A stretch of 46,434 nucleotides of DNA from Reyranella sp. (GCA_029946105.1 JAQSDW010000074.1:1-46434); one strand, 5' to 3'; positions 27,487 to 35,717 are shown, counted from the stretch's first letter. The notes: generated by a model not told the origin, from the letters alone. A program made the numbers and translations.

Positions 27487-29427
27487 TCACTTCACGTAGT
27501 GCAATTTTAATTGAATGCCATTGTGATAGATATCTACCGTAGGTTGATTTTGGGCATTGATCCTGAAGCCGACGATCACCCCATTGCCGGGCAATCTCAC
27601 AATGACGCCGTCGCGCGAATAGTCGCCGGTGCGGGGAGTAAAGCGCGTGCCCCCGAAGCTCAGCTTGTCGAAGAGTTCATTCGCGGCACTGCGGCCTCCC
27701 GGAATCTCCCGGATTGTGGGTTTGGTTCCTGCCGTCCCGATGTAATTGTCCGGTGAGCCAACCAGTCGATCGATCCGCCGACTCACGGCCGCCTGTACTT
27801 CAGCGACCATTCTATCGACGACGATCTGATCTGGTGCGGCGTTTCGGCCGCTGATTGTCGCCAGCAGCGGATTGTTGGGCTCGATGCGCCGAAGAAAGTC
27901 ACTATGCGATCTGTAAGTGAAGACACGTGCTTGCGCAGACTGCGGCAATCCCGAAGAACCGGACCCTCTTGGACGAATGCCTCCAGCTGGGATGACATAC
28001 GCCGGATCGAAACTATCACCGCCGTCAGGCGTGAACCGGCCAGCAATGCCGTCCACGATTCCGTCAATGTCCTCGCCATTGGGCGCACGACCTTCGATCG
28101 CCTCGAAGCCGTCGAACCGGTCGCGGGCCTCGGCGCGGGCGGCAATCGCTTCGGGGCCATCGGTATCGATGCCGATGGCGTCGATTGCGCGGTCGAGGCC
28201 GACCCGCGTATGCGCCCAGCGTATCTGAGCCGGATCGATGCGGCCCTCGGCCCGCGCCTGCTGCGCGGTAGCAAGGCGCGCGTAGTCGTCATCACCGAGT
28301 GCGAGCCTGTGCCGGTCGAGGTCGATACCCGCGAACTGCTTCGGTGCGTACACGGCCTGGCGATCGAGCCGCTCGTAGACCGCCGGATCGGTCCTGACCC
28401 ATCCGTTCGTGGCGGCATCGACAAGCCCGTCCCACTGGTCCGGCGCCAGCCAGTCGCGCACCTCCCACGGCAGGCGAAGCAGCGAGGCGTCGGGGTTCCG
28501 GCGCAACCAGTCCAAGGCCGCGACGCCGGCCTCGGCCTGCTGGTTCTGCCACTGCCGTTCGGCACGGCGCTGCGCATGCGCCGCCACCTGCCCGATGCGA
28601 GTGCGCATCTCGGGCGAGGCATCGTCGGGGATCAGTCCTTCAGTGCGGGCTGCGAACACCTGGGCCTCGGGCGGCTTCTTTGGATCGAGCGGCAGGGCCG
28701 CCAGTGCGCCATCGATCTCGCGCAGCAGGGCGCCCTCGCGCGCATCGACGAAGCCGCGATCGAGGGCCGTCTGCCGCTCCGGCGCGATGACCTCGCGGGC
28801 ATGGTCGTAGAGCCGGGCGGCGCGATCGAGGTCGCTGCCCATCGCGGCCTCGACCGCACCGGCATAGAGGTCGGAGAGGCCACCCCTCGCGCGGGCCTCC
28901 GTCTCAACCTCGTCCCAGCCGCGGCGCTCGCCCTGATAGCGCAGCTCCTCTACGGCCGTCCGGCCGAGCCGGCGCAGATACGCCGGGTCCTGCCACGAGG
29001 TCGCCGCGTCCCGGTTCAGGCCGGTGATGCGTTCGGCAACGCTTTGATCGTCGACTTCCACCGTGGCGCGTTGCGCCAGCTGGCCCAGCGTCCCCGCCGC
29101 CCAGTCGAGCCGGGTCTCGATCAGCGGTTCCAGGATGCTGCGCTGACGTGGGCCCATGGCCTCGGCCAGCGTGCGCTCCTTCAGTTCATTGAGCGCCGGC
29201 AGGGCGCCGGCGATGGCTTCTAACGCCGCCTCGCCGCGCTGGGCCGAAATCCCGGTCTCGGGATCGTGCAGCAGGCCACGCACCCCGGCCGAGAATTCAT
29301 TGTCGAGCTGGCGCGCGAACATCTCGTCGACACGGATCGTGTGCTCGTCACCATTGTCCAAGAAGGGTGGCCAAGGCTCCGCCGCGGGCTGCTCGAAGGA
29401 CAGCCCGTCCAGTTTGATCACTCCCAT
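27487..29427 (-). CDS. Phage internal-virion-like protein with toxin-like C-terminal module
   Basis: 646 residues from the ATG at 29427 (GGAGA 9 bases upstream). No signal peptide. Residues 1 to about 480 are Ala/Arg/Asp-rich, mostly helical and resemble internal or ejected virion proteins of phages, with repeated helical units such as RNPDASLLRLPWEVRDWLAP and DPAVYERLDRQAVYAPKQFA. After the Gly/Ser/Pro junction PRGSGSSGLPQ (near 27960) comes a C-terminal part of about 160 residues ending ANELFDKLSFGGTRF, then IVRLPGNGVIVGF, QPTVDIYHNGI and LKLHYVK, like nuclease-type tails of polymorphic toxins. Composition falls from about 46 G/C per 60 bases at 28441-28500 to 24 per 60 at 27481-27540. No other phage gene flanks it. 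The phage resemblance is from pattern memory. Confidence 0.6.
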   Translation of the reverse strand: MGVIKLDGLSFEQPAAEPWPPFLDNGDEHTIRVDEMFARQLDNEFSAGVRGLLHDPETGISAQRGEAALEAIAGALPALNELKERTLAEAMGPRQRSILEPLIETRLDWAAGTLGQLAQRATVEVDDQSVAERITGLNRDAATSWQDPAYLRRLGRTAVEELRYQGERRGWDEVETEARARGGLSDLYAGAVEAAMGSDLDRAARLYDHAREVIAPERQTALDRGFVDAREGALLREIDGALAALPLDPKKPPEAQVFAARTEGLIPDDASPEMRTRIGQVAAHAQRRAERQWQNQQAEAGVAALDWLRRNPDASLLRLPWEVRDWLAPDQWDGLVDAATNGWVRTDPAVYERLDRQAVYAPKQFAGIDLDRHRLALGDDDYARLATAQQARAEGRIDPAQIRWAHTRVGLDRAIDAIGIDTDGPEAIAARAEARDRFDGFEAIEGRAPNGEDIDGIVDGIAGRFTPDGGDSFDPAYVIPAGGIRPRGSGSSGLPQSAQARVFTYRSHSDFLRRIEPNNPLLATISGRNAAPDQIVVDRMVAEVQAAVSRRIDRLVGSPDNYIGTAGTKPTIREIPGGRSAANELFDKLSFGGTRFTPRTGDYSRDGVIVRLPGNGVIVGFRINAQNQPTVDIYHNGIQLKLHYVK

Positions 29428-29447
29428 TGAGGTTCTCCACAGGCACG

Positions 29448-29492
29448 AAAAAGCCCGCCGCGCCCCCTTCAGGTTGAGGGGCCGGGCGGGCT
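29448..29492 (-). terminator. Minus-strand terminator just upstream of the virion-like gene
   Basis: Read on the minus strand, AGCCCGCC and GGCGGGCT (29485-29492 and 29452-29459) enclose a smaller CCCCT-type inner stem and are followed by five T at 29452-29448. The ATG of the virion-like gene is only 21 bases further, so the terminator lies between that gene and anything upstream. Such hairpins close cistrons in phage late operons, so this may belong to a lost upstream phage gene. Confidence 0.8.
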
Positions 29493-29497
29493 GGAAG

Positions 29498-29539
29498 GGC
29501 GGACACGCAATCCGCCAGAGTAGGCTTTTTCTTAGCCTA
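29498..29539. repeat. Two further hairpins beside the cassette boundary
   Basis: GGCGGA/TCCGCC (29498-29503, 29511-29516) and TAGGCT/AGCCTA (29521-29526, 29534-29539) form two short perfect stems with loops of 7 bases each, directly next to the terminator. On the minus strand the region before them has only a weak promoter-like TTGCAG...TAAGAA. Together with the terminator they make a stack of three hairpins in the 149-base gap between the virion-like gene and the DUF3303 gene. Confidence 0.6.
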
Positions 29540-29576
29540 TTCCTGCTGAATCTGCAACTGTACCGTTTCGGAACTA

Positions 29577-29849
29577 TTACAGGAGAGGTTCGAGGGCCTC
29601 GCGAGTCACTTTGCCCTCGACCACGGGCACGACCTCGAACTCGGCCACTTCCTGCCAATCGGAAATCCAGCGCTGGAAGGTGGTGATGTCGTCGGTCTCC
29701 ATGAGCTGGAAGCAGCGGCCGAGGTCGGCCGTGACGTAGCTCGCCACGAATTTGAGTCCGTCGGGCAGCGCCCGGCCCTTGTCGCGCAGCTTTCGGTAGA
29801 CGGCCTTGCCGTCCTGATTCCTGAACTTCTCGACCACCATGAACAGCAT
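29577..29849 (-). CDS. DUF3303-type small protein
   Basis: 90 residues: MLFMVVEKFRNQDGKAVYRK, then LPDGLKFVASYVTADLGRCF and QLMETDDITTFQRWISDWQE, the typical DUF3303 pattern of a dimeric alpha/beta-barrel (ferredoxin-like) protein. Function unknown. GGGAG lies 6 bases before the ATG. Divergent from dapB with 54 bases between the start codons. It marks the resident sequence on the far side of the phage-like cassette. Confidence 0.8.
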   Translation of the reverse strand: MLFMVVEKFRNQDGKAVYRKLRDKGRALPDGLKFVASYVTADLGRCFQLMETDDITTFQRWISDWQEVAEFEVVPVVEGKVTREALEPLL

Positions 29850-29903
29850 GTCGCACTCCCGTTGAGTTGATTAGTGTACGCCAAGGAATTCGAGGGGAAC
29901 GAC

Positions 29904-30716
29904 ATGAAGATCGCCATTGCCGGCGCCGCCGGCCGCATGGGCCAGATGCTGATCCGGCAGATTGCCGGCACCGAAGGCTGCTCCCTGGCCGGCGCCCTCG
30001 AGGGCGCTTCCAGCAACGCGCTCGGCCGCGATGCCGGCGAAGTGGCGGGCGTGGGTGCCGACGTCAAGAGCGTGAGGGGCGTGAAGATCGTGTCGGACGG
30101 CGCCGCCGCCATCGGTGCCGCCAACGTCGTCATCGACTTCACCGTCCCGGCCGCCACCGTGGCGCATGCCAAGATCGCATCGGAGAAGGGCGTCGCCATG
30201 GTGATCGGCACGACCGGCCTCGATCCGGCGCAGACCGCCCTGATCCACGAGGCGGCCAGGAAGGTGCCTATCATGTGGGCGGCCAATATGGCGCTGGGCG
30301 TCAACGTGCTGATGGCGCTGGTCGAGAAGACCGCGTCGCTGCTCGATCCCAGCTACGACATCGAGGTGCTGGAGATGCACCACCGCCACAAGATCGACGC
30401 ACCGTCCGGCACGGCGCTGGCGCTCGGCCGCTCGGCTGCCGCGGGGCGCAAGGTCAAGCTCGAGGACGTATGGCGCAAGAGCCGCGACGGCCATACCGGC
30501 GCGCGGCCGACCGGCGAGATCGGCTTCGCCACCTTGCGCGGCGGCGAGGAAGTGGGCGTCCACACCGTGTACTTCGCGGCGGCGGGCGAGCGGCTGGAAC
30601 TCAACCACCGTTCCTTCAGCCGCGAGGGCTATGCGCTAGGCGCCGTCACGGCGGCCGTGTGGCTGGAAGGCAAGAAGCCCGGCCTCTACGGCATGAAGGA
30701 CGTGCTGGGGCTCTGA
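29904..30716 (+). CDS. dapB: 4-hydroxy-tetrahydrodipicolinate reductase
   Basis: 270 residues from the ATG at 29904 (GAGGGG 6 bases upstream). N-terminal nucleotide-binding GAAGRMGQML, then VVIDFTVPAA, GTTGLDP and the diagnostic signature EVLEMHHRHKIDAPSGTALA with the catalytic His and Lys. It reduces hydroxytetrahydrodipicolinate in lysine/diaminopimelate synthesis. dapD, a later step, is encoded at 39842. In many relatives dapB follows dnaJ closely; here 13 kb separate them. Confidence 0.97.
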   Translation: MKIAIAGAAGRMGQMLIRQIAGTEGCSLAGALEGASSNALGRDAGEVAGVGADVKSVRGVKIVSDGAAAIGAANVVIDFTVPAATVAHAKIASEKGVAMVIGTTGLDPAQTALIHEAARKVPIMWAANMALGVNVLMALVEKTASLLDPSYDIEVLEMHHRHKIDAPSGTALALGRSAAAGRKVKLEDVWRKSRDGHTGARPTGEIGFATLRGGEEVGVHTVYFAAAGERLELNHRSFSREGYALGAVTAAVWLEGKKPGLYGMKDVLGL

Positions 30717-30769
30717 AAACCTGCCCTCGCCAACGCTGGGCGACTTCCAGCCGTATCAACACCCCGCGT

Positions 30770-33283
30770 CTAGTTGCGGTTGGCGGGTGCCTTCTTATCC
30801 CGTGATTTGCCTTCGGCGGCCTTCAGTTCCGCACGAACCTCGGACGCTGCCTTGGCGTCGATCTTCTCCGCTTCAGCGACGGCTTTCTCCGCTGCGGTGA
30901 AATCCGAGCGCCTGATGGCGTCACGTGCTTGCTCGACGAAATTCGTCAGCAGGGCGGTCTTCAGCTCGGCGCGAACCTTTGTCACCGGCGCCGCCTTGGC
31001 CGTGGCCTTGGCATCGAGCTTCTCGGCTTCAGCGACGGCTTTCTCCGCCGCGGGGAAATCCGCGCGCTTGATGGCGCCGCGTGCCTGCTCGACGAGGTTC
31101 GCCACGACAGCGCTTTTCAGCTCGGCGCGCAGCTCGATCACCGGCGTGGCCGTGGCGTCGATCTTCTCTGCTTCTGCCACGGCTTGCTCCGCCCCCGCAA
31201 AATCCGAGCGCTTCAGGGCGCTGCGTGCGGCCGCGATGAGGGGCAGCAGCCGGGGATTGAGCGGCGGCGCGGACGGGGCAGCTGCTGCCCGAGTGTCGAC
31301 GGCCGGCGGCGTCGCAAGGGCGGGCGCGGCAGGTGGCGTGTTGGCGAGCGGCGGCGGAAGCGGCACGGCGAGTGGTGGCGTCTTCGACTTGTCGAGTGCC
31401 GTCTTGAGTTCGGCACGGACTTCGGCCGCAGCCTTTGCGTCGAGCCTTTCGGCATCGGCGACCGCTTTCTCCGCCGCGAGGAAATCCGAACGTTTGATGG
31501 CCTCGCGGGCTGCAGCGACGAGCTGCGGAACTTGCGCATTTGCCGGCGGAGCATTGGCTGTAAGAGGCGCCGCGGGAGGTGCCGAAGGAGGTGCCGCCAC
31601 TGGCGGCCCGGCCGCGGGCGTCGCCGGCGGAGCGGCTGGACTGCTCACGGGAGGCATCGGGCGGGCGGGGGTGGCGGGTAGTGTGGCCTGAGGCGCAGAA
31701 GGAGCCGGAGCGGCTATGGTCGCAGGTGCGGCCGCAGGAGGCTGGACTGCCGCCGGACGGCTCGGCGCCGCGGGAAGCGCCTGTACGGGCGCAGGTGGGG
31801 CCGGCATCGGCGCGTTGCCGGTCTGGCTTGGCGTCGTGCGGCGAGCCTCGGCGAGGCGGCGAGAGAGGTCGCCCCAACCCGGGTGCGACGGATAACTCTT
31901 GGCGCCGCTGGCGATCAATCGCTCGGCATCGGCGTACTGCTGGCGCGCCAGGGCCGCATCCACCGACGCCGCCACGGCCCGGATCTCGGCGTCCTGGCGT
32001 GCGCGATCGGCCTTGGCACGTTCGAGCTCGGCACGGGCGATGGCGACCTCGGGCATCGAGGTGGAGACGCTGTTGGCTTCGGCCAGCGCGCGCTCGGCGG
32101 TGGCGAAGTCGCCTTGCGCTGTGCTGCGCCGCGCGGTCGCGACCAGTTCGAGCGCGCGGGCATTCTGGAGGCGCAATTCGTTGGCTTGCTGATCGTTGCC
32201 CTGCCTGGCGCTGGCGGTGCGGCGTTGCAGATCGGCCCACCCGGAATAGGAGCCGTAGCGGCGACGCCCGTCCTCGATGGCGCGCTCGGCATCGTCGTAC
32301 TGTCTGCGCTGGAACGCCGCGTCGATAGCCGCCAGGATCAGGCGGATGCCGTCCTGCTGTTGTTCGGCCGCGACCCGGCGGCGGCTGAGATCGGCGCGTG
32401 CCTGGTTGACTTCGGGGAAACCCGGCGCGGATTGGTCGGCCAGCACAAGCAGACGCTCGGCCTCGACGAAATCGCCGCGATCCATGGCCTGCCGGGCATT
32501 GCCGATCATACTGCGCGACTGGTTGACACGTGCCTGCCAAGTCGACTCGGCGCGCGCCTCCGCCAGGCGATTGAGCCGAGCGCGATATTCGTCATCCGCG
32601 TTGAAGCGCTGGGAATACTCGGCAAGCAGGCGCTCGGCCTCCCAAAGCCGATGAGCGGTGAGAGCCTGGTCGATCGCGGCCTGATACTGGTAGCGCTCGC
32701 GATAAAGCTGGCCGCGTTCGCTGCGCATCGAAGCGATGTCGCCACGCGCCTGGGCGGTCTCGGCGAAACCCGGGGCTTGCTTTTCGGCTTCCCGCAACAG
32801 CGCTTCGGCATCGGAGAAATCACCGACCTGCGCGAACCGGCGCGCCTCGGCAATCAGTCGCCGCGCCTCGGCTTGGTGCAACTGGGCATTGCGATCGGCC
32901 TCGGCCCGCGCGAGCTTCTGCTGCAGCGGAGGCCATGCGTTGCTGCCGGCAAAGTTTCGGTTTGCATCGGCGAGCAAGCGGTTGGCGTAGGTGAAATCGC
33001 TGGCAGTGATCGCCCGTTCTATGGACGCGGCGAGGGCGTTGCGATCGGCATCCGAGGATACAGGCGGTTGTGGAATGGCGGATGGCTGTACGGGGGCAGC
33101 CGCGGGGGCCGGAGTCGGCGCTGGCCTTTGCGTCGTAAGGGGCGGGTCTGCTGGCTTGCTCTTGTCGGCGTTCAGCAGATTGCCGCCGAAGACGACGGCG
33201 CCACCGACGGCCACGATGCCGCCCAGCGCGCCGATGATCGAATAGAGCAGGCGGTTGCCCCCGCCTGCTGCGTTATCGGCCAT
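30770..33283 (-). CDS. Membrane-anchored helical-repeat protein, function unknown
   Basis: 837 residues. One transmembrane segment near residues 13-33 (IIGALGGIVAVGGAVVFGG) is preceded by a short cytoplasmic tail; no cleavage site, so it is an anchored periplasmic or cytoplasmic-face protein. After a Pro-rich spacer come about seven degenerate helical units with the core A-xx-x-D/Q-F/Y-xx-AE-xx-L-xx-A (about 85-510), then a long Pro/Ala linker (about 510-610) and four closely similar C-terminal copies. Units resemble TPR half-repeats but do not fit a named family. It is probably a scaffold. It converges on dapB with 53 bases between stops. No obvious partner gene. Confidence 0.8.
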   Translation of the reverse strand: MADNAAGGGNRLLYSIIGALGGIVAVGGAVVFGGNLLNADKSKPADPPLTTQRPAPTPAPAAAPVQPSAIPQPPVSSDADRNALAASIERAITASDFTYANRLLADANRNFAGSNAWPPLQQKLARAEADRNAQLHQAEARRLIAEARRFAQVGDFSDAEALLREAEKQAPGFAETAQARGDIASMRSERGQLYRERYQYQAAIDQALTAHRLWEAERLLAEYSQRFNADDEYRARLNRLAEARAESTWQARVNQSRSMIGNARQAMDRGDFVEAERLLVLADQSAPGFPEVNQARADLSRRRVAAEQQQDGIRLILAAIDAAFQRRQYDDAERAIEDGRRRYGSYSGWADLQRRTASARQGNDQQANELRLQNARALELVATARRSTAQGDFATAERALAEANSVSTSMPEVAIARAELERAKADRARQDAEIRAVAASVDAALARQQYADAERLIASGAKSYPSHPGWGDLSRRLAEARRTTPSQTGNAPMPAPPAPVQALPAAPSRPAAVQPPAAAPATIAAPAPSAPQATLPATPARPMPPVSSPAAPPATPAAGPPVAAPPSAPPAAPLTANAPPANAQVPQLVAAAREAIKRSDFLAAEKAVADAERLDAKAAAEVRAELKTALDKSKTPPLAVPLPPPLANTPPAAPALATPPAVDTRAAAAPSAPPLNPRLLPLIAAARSALKRSDFAGAEQAVAEAEKIDATATPVIELRAELKSAVVANLVEQARGAIKRADFPAAEKAVAEAEKLDAKATAKAAPVTKVRAELKTALLTNFVEQARDAIRRSDFTAAEKAVAEAEKIDAKAASEVRAELKAAEGKSRDKKAPANRN
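30800..31530 (-). repeat. Four C-terminal repeats in the 837-residue protein
   Basis: Copies at roughly 31395-31530, 31105-31250, 30950-31104 and 30800-30949 (in protein order) encode the core AIKRSDFxAAEKAVAEAEK followed by L/I-DAKA and V/L-RAELK. Two copies begin with xxVEQAR. The DNA copies are very similar, for example TTCTCCGCTTCAGCGACGGC near 30867 and again with small changes near 31022. The copies are much closer to each other than to the seven N-terminal units, so they duplicated recently. The second and first copies are separated by a Pro/Ala-rich linker. Confidence 0.8.
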
Positions 33284-33384
33284 TGCATCCTCGTGATGAG
33301 TACGAATTCCGTAACGTCGTCATGACAAGCAAGTTCCCGGCACCGAAAGCGATGTGAGCCGGAAGCGCGGACGACGGCCGCCGA

Positions 33385-33843
33385 TCAATTCGCGGAAACG
33401 TTGCCTGTTGAATTTACGCTCAGGCGCACTTCGGTTTGGCCGCGCAGGGCGCTCGCGCTCCAGACACCATCAGGGCCCTGGCTCAAGGCGCGAATGCCCT
33501 TGTACCCATCGGCTTCCATAGCCGCTTTCGCGGCCGCGCCGGTCATTTTGCCGGGAGGCGCAGCATCGGTATTCATCGGAACGGGGTCCAAAGCAGCTTC
33601 GATGGCAGGGACCACCGCGCGACGAGCGGCCAGCAGGAGGGGGACCGGTGGACGAGTAACATCCGACGCCACGGCGCTTCGGACCGGCGCCGCGGACACC
33701 TTGGCTGGGATAGCAAGGGAGCGCCGCTGCGACTCGGAAGGGGGTAAAGCGCCAGCCGGTTCAGGGATTGGCTTGAGAACCTGCGCACTGGTGGCACCCG
33801 CTATGGTCGCCACCAGGGCGAGAGCCAGAAACTTGAATTTCAT
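33385..33843 (-). CDS. Secreted small protein with PepSY-like C-terminus
   Basis: 152 residues from the ATG at 33843 (AAAGG about 11 bases upstream). The signal peptide MKFKFLALALVATIAGATSA is clear. A Pro/Ala-rich low-complexity stretch is followed by a C-terminal segment (AAAKAAMEADGYKGIRALSQ, then GVWSASALRGQTEVRLSVNS) with the PepSY pattern: helix, then a Trp-containing beta hairpin and a basic/polar final strand. PepSY domains often modulate proteases or redox proteins. Role unknown. Divergent from the RcnB-like gene. Confidence 0.7.
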   Translation of the reverse strand: MKFKFLALALVATIAGATSAQVLKPIPEPAGALPPSESQRRSLAIPAKVSAAPVRSAVASDVTRPPVPLLLAARRAVVPAIEAALDPVPMNTDAAPPGKMTGAAAKAAMEADGYKGIRALSQGPDGVWSASALRGQTEVRLSVNSTGNVSAN

Positions 33844-34041
33844 TTTTGGAGCGCCTTTGGGATTGCCACGCCGTGGCACTTGGCAACAACGCGATTGCCG
33901 CAAGTTGGTTCCAGATCTACCCCAAAGCCGGAAGAAAGGTGCAAATCGGGGAACCCCCGCTCGGTCCGTGCGTTCTCCGCATGCCCCCAATGGGCGCGTT
34001 CGGTAGCAACGCGCAGGGGATCAACGAGAAGGAATGAACCC

Positions 34042-34581
34042 GTGCGAACCATATCGATCGCCCTTGTCTCCATCCTATGTGCCGCGCTGATCTCGCCGGC
34101 TTCTGCAGACAATGACAAGAACAAGGGTGGCGGGCACGGTGGCGGCCCCAAGGCCGACAAGCACGACAATGATCAGGGCCGCGGCAATCAGGGCCACGGC
34201 AACAGCGGTCCTGTGATCGAGCAACGCGCCTCGGGGCCCGTCGTGGTGGTGCCCTATCAGCAGCTCGTGGTCGTCGATCGCGATCGCACCCTCGTGCGCA
34301 CCTACTATCACAACGAATATGTCGCCGGCCGGTGTCCGCCCGGCCTCGCCAAGAAGAACAATGGCTGCCTGCCGCCCGGTCAGGCCAAGAAGGCTTGGAT
34401 CGTCGGCCAGCCTCTGCCGCCCGAGGTCGTCTACTACCCGATGCCGCGCGAACTGTGGACGCAACTCACCCCGCCGCCTTACGGCTACGAGTATGTCCAG
34501 GTGGACGACAACATCGTGCTGATCGCGACCGCCACTCGGGTGATCGGCGCCCTGCTCGGCAACCTCGGAAACTTCGACTAG
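34042..34581 (+). CDS. RcnB-like periplasmic protein
   Basis: 179 residues from GTG at 34042 (AAGGA about 8 bases upstream). The signal peptide (MRTISIALVSILCAALISPASA) precedes a His/Gly/Asp/Asn-rich stretch (GGGHGGGPKADKHDNDQGRG) able to bind metal, then CPPGLAKKNNGCLPPGQAKK and the C-terminal motif YEYVQVDDNIVLIATATRVI of the RcnB family. In E. coli RcnB controls periplasmic nickel/cobalt levels. In alphaproteobacteria many members are of unknown function. Followed 25 bases later by a lipoprotein gene. Confidence 0.8.
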   Translation: MRTISIALVSILCAALISPASADNDKNKGGGHGGGPKADKHDNDQGRGNQGHGNSGPVIEQRASGPVVVVPYQQLVVVDRDRTLVRTYYHNEYVAGRCPPGLAKKNNGCLPPGQAKKAWIVGQPLPPEVVYYPMPRELWTQLTPPPYGYEYVQVDDNIVLIATATRVIGALLGNLGNFD

Positions 34582-34606
34582 ACCGGCAGCAGAAAGAGGA
34601 CATCCC

Positions 34607-35134
34607 ATGGTTGCAAATAAGTGGCTTATGAGCCTGATGATGCCGGTCGCCCTCACGGCGAGCCTGGGCGCCTGCACCCAAACGGGTGGCGCATCGCAGC
34701 CGGGATATGTCAACACGTCGGCGCCCGGAAATTCTGGCGGCAGCTATAGCGGCGAACAAGGCCGCGTCATGTCCATCCGCGAAGTCGCTTTGAGCGGCGG
34801 GTCGGGCATGAACGACGGCACGCTGGTCGGCGGCGGCGTGGGAGCGGCGGGCGGTGCTGCGATCGGCGCGGCCACGACCCACTCAGTCGGCGGTGCGGTA
34901 GTCGGCGGCCTGCTCGGCGCTGTGGGTGGCGCCATCGCCGGCAACATCGTCGGCCGCGGCGGTTCCAGCCAGCGCGGTATAGAAGTCACGATACAGAAGG
35001 ACGACGGCCAGACGGTCGCCATCGCCCAGCCCGACAACGGCGACGTGCAGATGGGCGATAGGGTCAGGATCGTCCAGGACCGAAACGGCGCAGCCATCGC
35101 GGTCCGCGACCAGGGTTACAGGCGCGACTTGTAG
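34607..35134 (+). CDS. SlyB/PCP-like glycine-zipper lipoprotein
   Basis: 175 residues. Lipobox in TASLGACTQ. The middle has a glycine-zipper two-span motif, roughly GGGVGAAGGAAIGAATTHSV and GGAVVGGLLGAVGGAIAGNI, as in SlyB/Pal cross-reacting proteins. The C-terminus (EVTIQKDDGQTVAIAQPDNG, then MGDRVRIVQD) is the usual beta-domain. It stabilises the outer membrane or reacts to envelope stress. Shares strand and short spacing with the RcnB-like gene, so likely co-transcribed. Confidence 0.88.
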   Translation: MVANKWLMSLMMPVALTASLGACTQTGGASQPGYVNTSAPGNSGGSYSGEQGRVMSIREVALSGGSGMNDGTLVGGGVGAAGGAAIGAATTHSVGGAVVGGLLGAVGGAIAGNIVGRGGSSQRGIEVTIQKDDGQTVAIAQPDNGDVQMGDRVRIVQDRNGAAIAVRDQGYRRDL

Positions 35135-35188
35135 AAACCTCCCTTCCGGCGCTGCCTCTCCGCGCGAGTCGAGACGACCGAAAACGTT

Positions 35189-35704
35189 CTAATCCCAGTC
35201 GTGCTCGAAGCGCGGCGCGCGCATCTCCGCCAGTGCCGCCTTGAGCTGCTCGGCCAGGGCCAGGCGGGCATCGGGCGAGAGAAAGCGGCCGATCACGAGG
35301 CGATTGCCCTTCGAGACCACGACCAGCCGTTCCTCGCTGACGTCGAGCCTGATCCAGTAGGCATCGAGCCGGTGCTCCCCGCGTTCGCCGTCAGGCGCCA
35401 CGCGGTCGACCAGAAGCTCACTGTCGGTCAGCACCAGCGTCTCGCTGCGCCGCGCATCGAGATAGCTGCGCTTGAACAGCCACCACAGCAGCCAGATATC
35501 GAGACCCATGAAGCCCATCACGGGCCAGGCACCGAGGATCAGCATCGGCACGCCGATCACCAGATTGGCCGCGATGGCGCCGCGGATCACCCACTTGAAG
35601 CCTTCCGGCGACAGGCTGCGGTGGGGACTGAGCGAGGTGGCGAAATGAATCGCGCCTGGACCGGGTAAGACGGGTGGGCCGGAGGTGAAGGGCGTCTCGG
35701 TCAT
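35189..35704 (-). CDS. DUF2244 integral membrane protein
   Basis: 171 residues. Short soluble start (FATSLSPHRSLSPEGFKWVI), two adjacent transmembrane spans (AIAANLVIGVPMLILG and VMGFMGLDIWLLWWLF), then a cytoplasmic domain of about 100 residues (SETLVLTDSELLVDRV, then GEHRLDAYWIRLDV). This is the DUF2244 layout. Function unknown. It is divergent from nth with only 13 bases between start codons, a pairing common in alphaproteobacteria; either promoter must overlap the other gene or the messages are leaderless. Confidence 0.88.
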   Translation of the reverse strand: MTETPFTSGPPVLPGPGAIHFATSLSPHRSLSPEGFKWVIRGAIAANLVIGVPMLILGAWPVMGFMGLDIWLLWWLFKRSYLDARRSETLVLTDSELLVDRVAPDGERGEHRLDAYWIRLDVSEERLVVVSKGNRLVIGRFLSPDARLALAEQLKAALAEMRAPRFEHDWD

Positions 35705-35717
35705 GGTATGAAGCTAT

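Noticed and set aside
27904..29223. Plus-strand frame of 439 codons opposite the virion-like gene
   Set aside because: Mirror of codon bias in a GC-rich gene; no RBS and no family resemblance.
29441..29540. tRNA-like or attachment-site sequence at the cassette edge
   Set aside because: No cloverleaf or CCA end could be formed; the structure is explained by three simple hairpins.
30800..31530. CRISPR-like array
   Set aside because: Units are in-frame protein repeats of about 150 bases with no short conserved repeat and unique spacers.
31883..33325. Plus-strand frame of 480 codons opposite the 837-residue repeat protein
   Set aside because: Shadow of the repeat gene; it mirrors its repeats and has no independent signal.
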